Assembly (NCBI GenBank): GCA_016200265.1
Contig: JACQFE010000069.1
Span: 1 to 39,764, forward strand
Origin: Planctomycetota bacterium
Lineage (GTDB): Bacteria; Planctomycetota; Phycisphaerae; UBA1845
Length of the DNA: 39,764 nucleotides
Reading direction: 5' to 3'
Shown: positions 38,976 through 39,764 of the stretch, one piece after another
How the letters are laid out: the number at the start of each line of letters is the position of its first letter
Numbering within the stretch: the stretch's first letter is position 1
Position numbers and translations under genes: made by a program
Notes under the pieces: generated by a model
Databases searched by the model: none
The model's input: only the letters and a program-made list of their open reading frames with translations
Told to the model about the DNA's origin: nothing

Positions 38976-39710
38976 TCACTCAGACTCGAATGGCAAAACA
39001 CAAAGCGATAAAGAATCAAAATACACAAAGAACTGTTCATCGGCGGACCAACAACCGTAAATGCGATTGCGCTTGCGCTCTTTGCCTACCGACGATTTGA
39101 GTGGCACTCGCAGCCTCTGAGGAATCCATTTCCGATCCCTGAGCAATAAGAACTGGTGATAATGTTGTTCTGCACTCATGCTGACTGAATTGCCGCCAAA
39201 GAACGGCAGTGCAAAGTGTCCATTAGAGTCGGCGGTCAGCACCGCAGTCCAATCACCCGATGGTGCAAAATAAGCATCGAGTACAATGCCCTTCAATGGG
39301 CCGTTGCCAATATCTTCAAGGGTGCCTTTGTAGCCAGAAGCAGATCTCCGAAGCTCCGACGCGAATGTGTCCGGCAGGACAGCCTGAGTATCACACGCAA
39401 TGGCCCGTCCAAATTCCAGATTCCAGAACGATGCGTCCACCTGTCGCAACTTCTGGCTCTGCTTGTCATAGAGATAGTACATGTCGTCAATTGGTGGGCT
39501 TAAGCCCTTGAGGCACTCAGCCACATCCTTGTCGGAACGATCGCGCGGCGATGATTGTTTCAAGGCGAGCAAGTTGGGATCCGGGAACACCATCAGTTCG
39601 AGTAAGGTCGGACAGCCGAGCCACCCTAGCAGCCCGTTGAAAAAGGTTCCTTTCTCACGCGGCACACTGGCAGCGCCGAGCGAGGTTCTGGACCAGGTTG
39701 TGGGTGACAT
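38976..39710 (-). CDS. Hypothetical protein
   Basis: The 244-residue frame ends 7 nt from the convergent gene. It is rich in aromatic residues (DDMYYLYDKQSQKLRQVDAS; SADEQFFVYFDSLSL) and shows no recognisable domain or clear export signal; a lead of about 40 residues before MVFPDPNLLALKQ may be non-coding if translation begins at that internal Met. A beta-rich, possibly secreted or lipid-linked protein is a guess only. Confidence 0.5.
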   Translation of the reverse strand: MSPTTWSRTSLGAASVPREKGTFFNGLLGWLGCPTLLELMVFPDPNLLALKQSSPRDRSDKDVAECLKGLSPPIDDMYYLYDKQSQKLRQVDASFWNLEFGRAIACDTQAVLPDTFASELRRSASGYKGTLEDIGNGPLKGIVLDAYFAPSGDWTAVLTADSNGHFALPFFGGNSVSMSAEQHYHQFLLLRDRKWIPQRLRVPLKSSVGKERKRNRIYGCWSADEQFFVYFDSLSLCVLPFESE

Positions 39711-39735
39711 TCAATTGGGGAATGTCGGACAGCAA

Positions 39736-39764
39736 CTGTAGGCGGGTGTAAAACCGCCACAGCC
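39736..39764. repeat. Dispersed palindrome at the window end
   Basis: GGCGG (39741-39745) and CCGCC (39754-39758) enclose GTGTAAAA. It belongs to the same GTAGG(G)CGGG...CCGCC family as 38551-38572 and is cut by the window edge soon after. Confidence 0.5.

Noticed and set aside
1..39764. CRISPR arrays, rRNA genes or complete tRNAs
   Set aside because: No regularly spaced repeat array, rRNA-like stretch or full cloverleaf was seen on either strand.

Overview
The window looks like chromosomal DNA of a planctomycete, most likely of the Phycisphaerae type. The clues are a remnant of a planctomycete-type tyrosine integrase, secreted proteins ending in a dockerin-like domain or built on a TYQG-type N-terminal domain, short dispersed GC-rich palindromes, and a long S10-spc-alpha ribosomal operon without rpmD (L30) or infA. 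The lineage is inferred from gene style, not from a database search.

Positions 1-9000 are accessory and partly decayed. They hold the C-terminal end of an IS630-like transposase, a two-gene operon on the minus strand (Asp/Glu racemase-like protein, then a secreted SMP-30/gluconolactonase-like beta-propeller), three tRNA 3'-half fragments (Lys-like, Met-like, Pro), and a truncated integrase start directly after the tRNA-Pro fragment. Two large secreted proteins follow: an 824-residue fibre-like protein with VGIG repeats and a cysteine-rich protein with a MopE-like segment. The stretches at 6463-6849 and 8113-9178 contain mostly eroded coding sequence.

Positions 9179-12709 carry a stand-alone LEM-3-like GIY-YIG nuclease, a RelE/ParE-type toxin-antitoxin pair framed by two 39-bp direct repeats, and fusA. 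Each repeat copy contains TATAAT. The right copy lies so close to the fusA ATG that the fusA mRNA would be nearly leaderless.

Positions 12837-29053 are the ribosomal superoperon, all on the plus strand: S10, L3, L4, L23, L2, S19, L22, S3, L16, L29, S17, L14, L24, L5, S14, S8, L6, L18, S5, L15, SecY, Map, L36, S13, S11, S4, RpoA, L17. It starts with a good sigma70-like promoter. Three internal palindromes or repeats (before L2, L6 and L36) interrupt otherwise ordinary spacing. A HIT-family hydrolase follows L17.

Positions 29553-39764 hold mostly single genes and pairs. They include a hypothetical membrane protein, an S8-fold secreted protein whose catalytic Ser and oxyanion Asn appear to be replaced (a candidate pseudoprotease with a dockerin-like tail), a DUF1015 gene paired with a haem-binding lipoprotein, and a QueC-like protein without a normal PP-loop. 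They continue with a CXnC zinc-motif protein, a tail-anchored small protein, a polyprenyl synthetase translationally coupled to a membrane protein whose reading frame has absorbed about 250 bp of dispersed repeats, and a hypothetical protein. No CRISPR array, rRNA gene or complete tRNA gene was seen.
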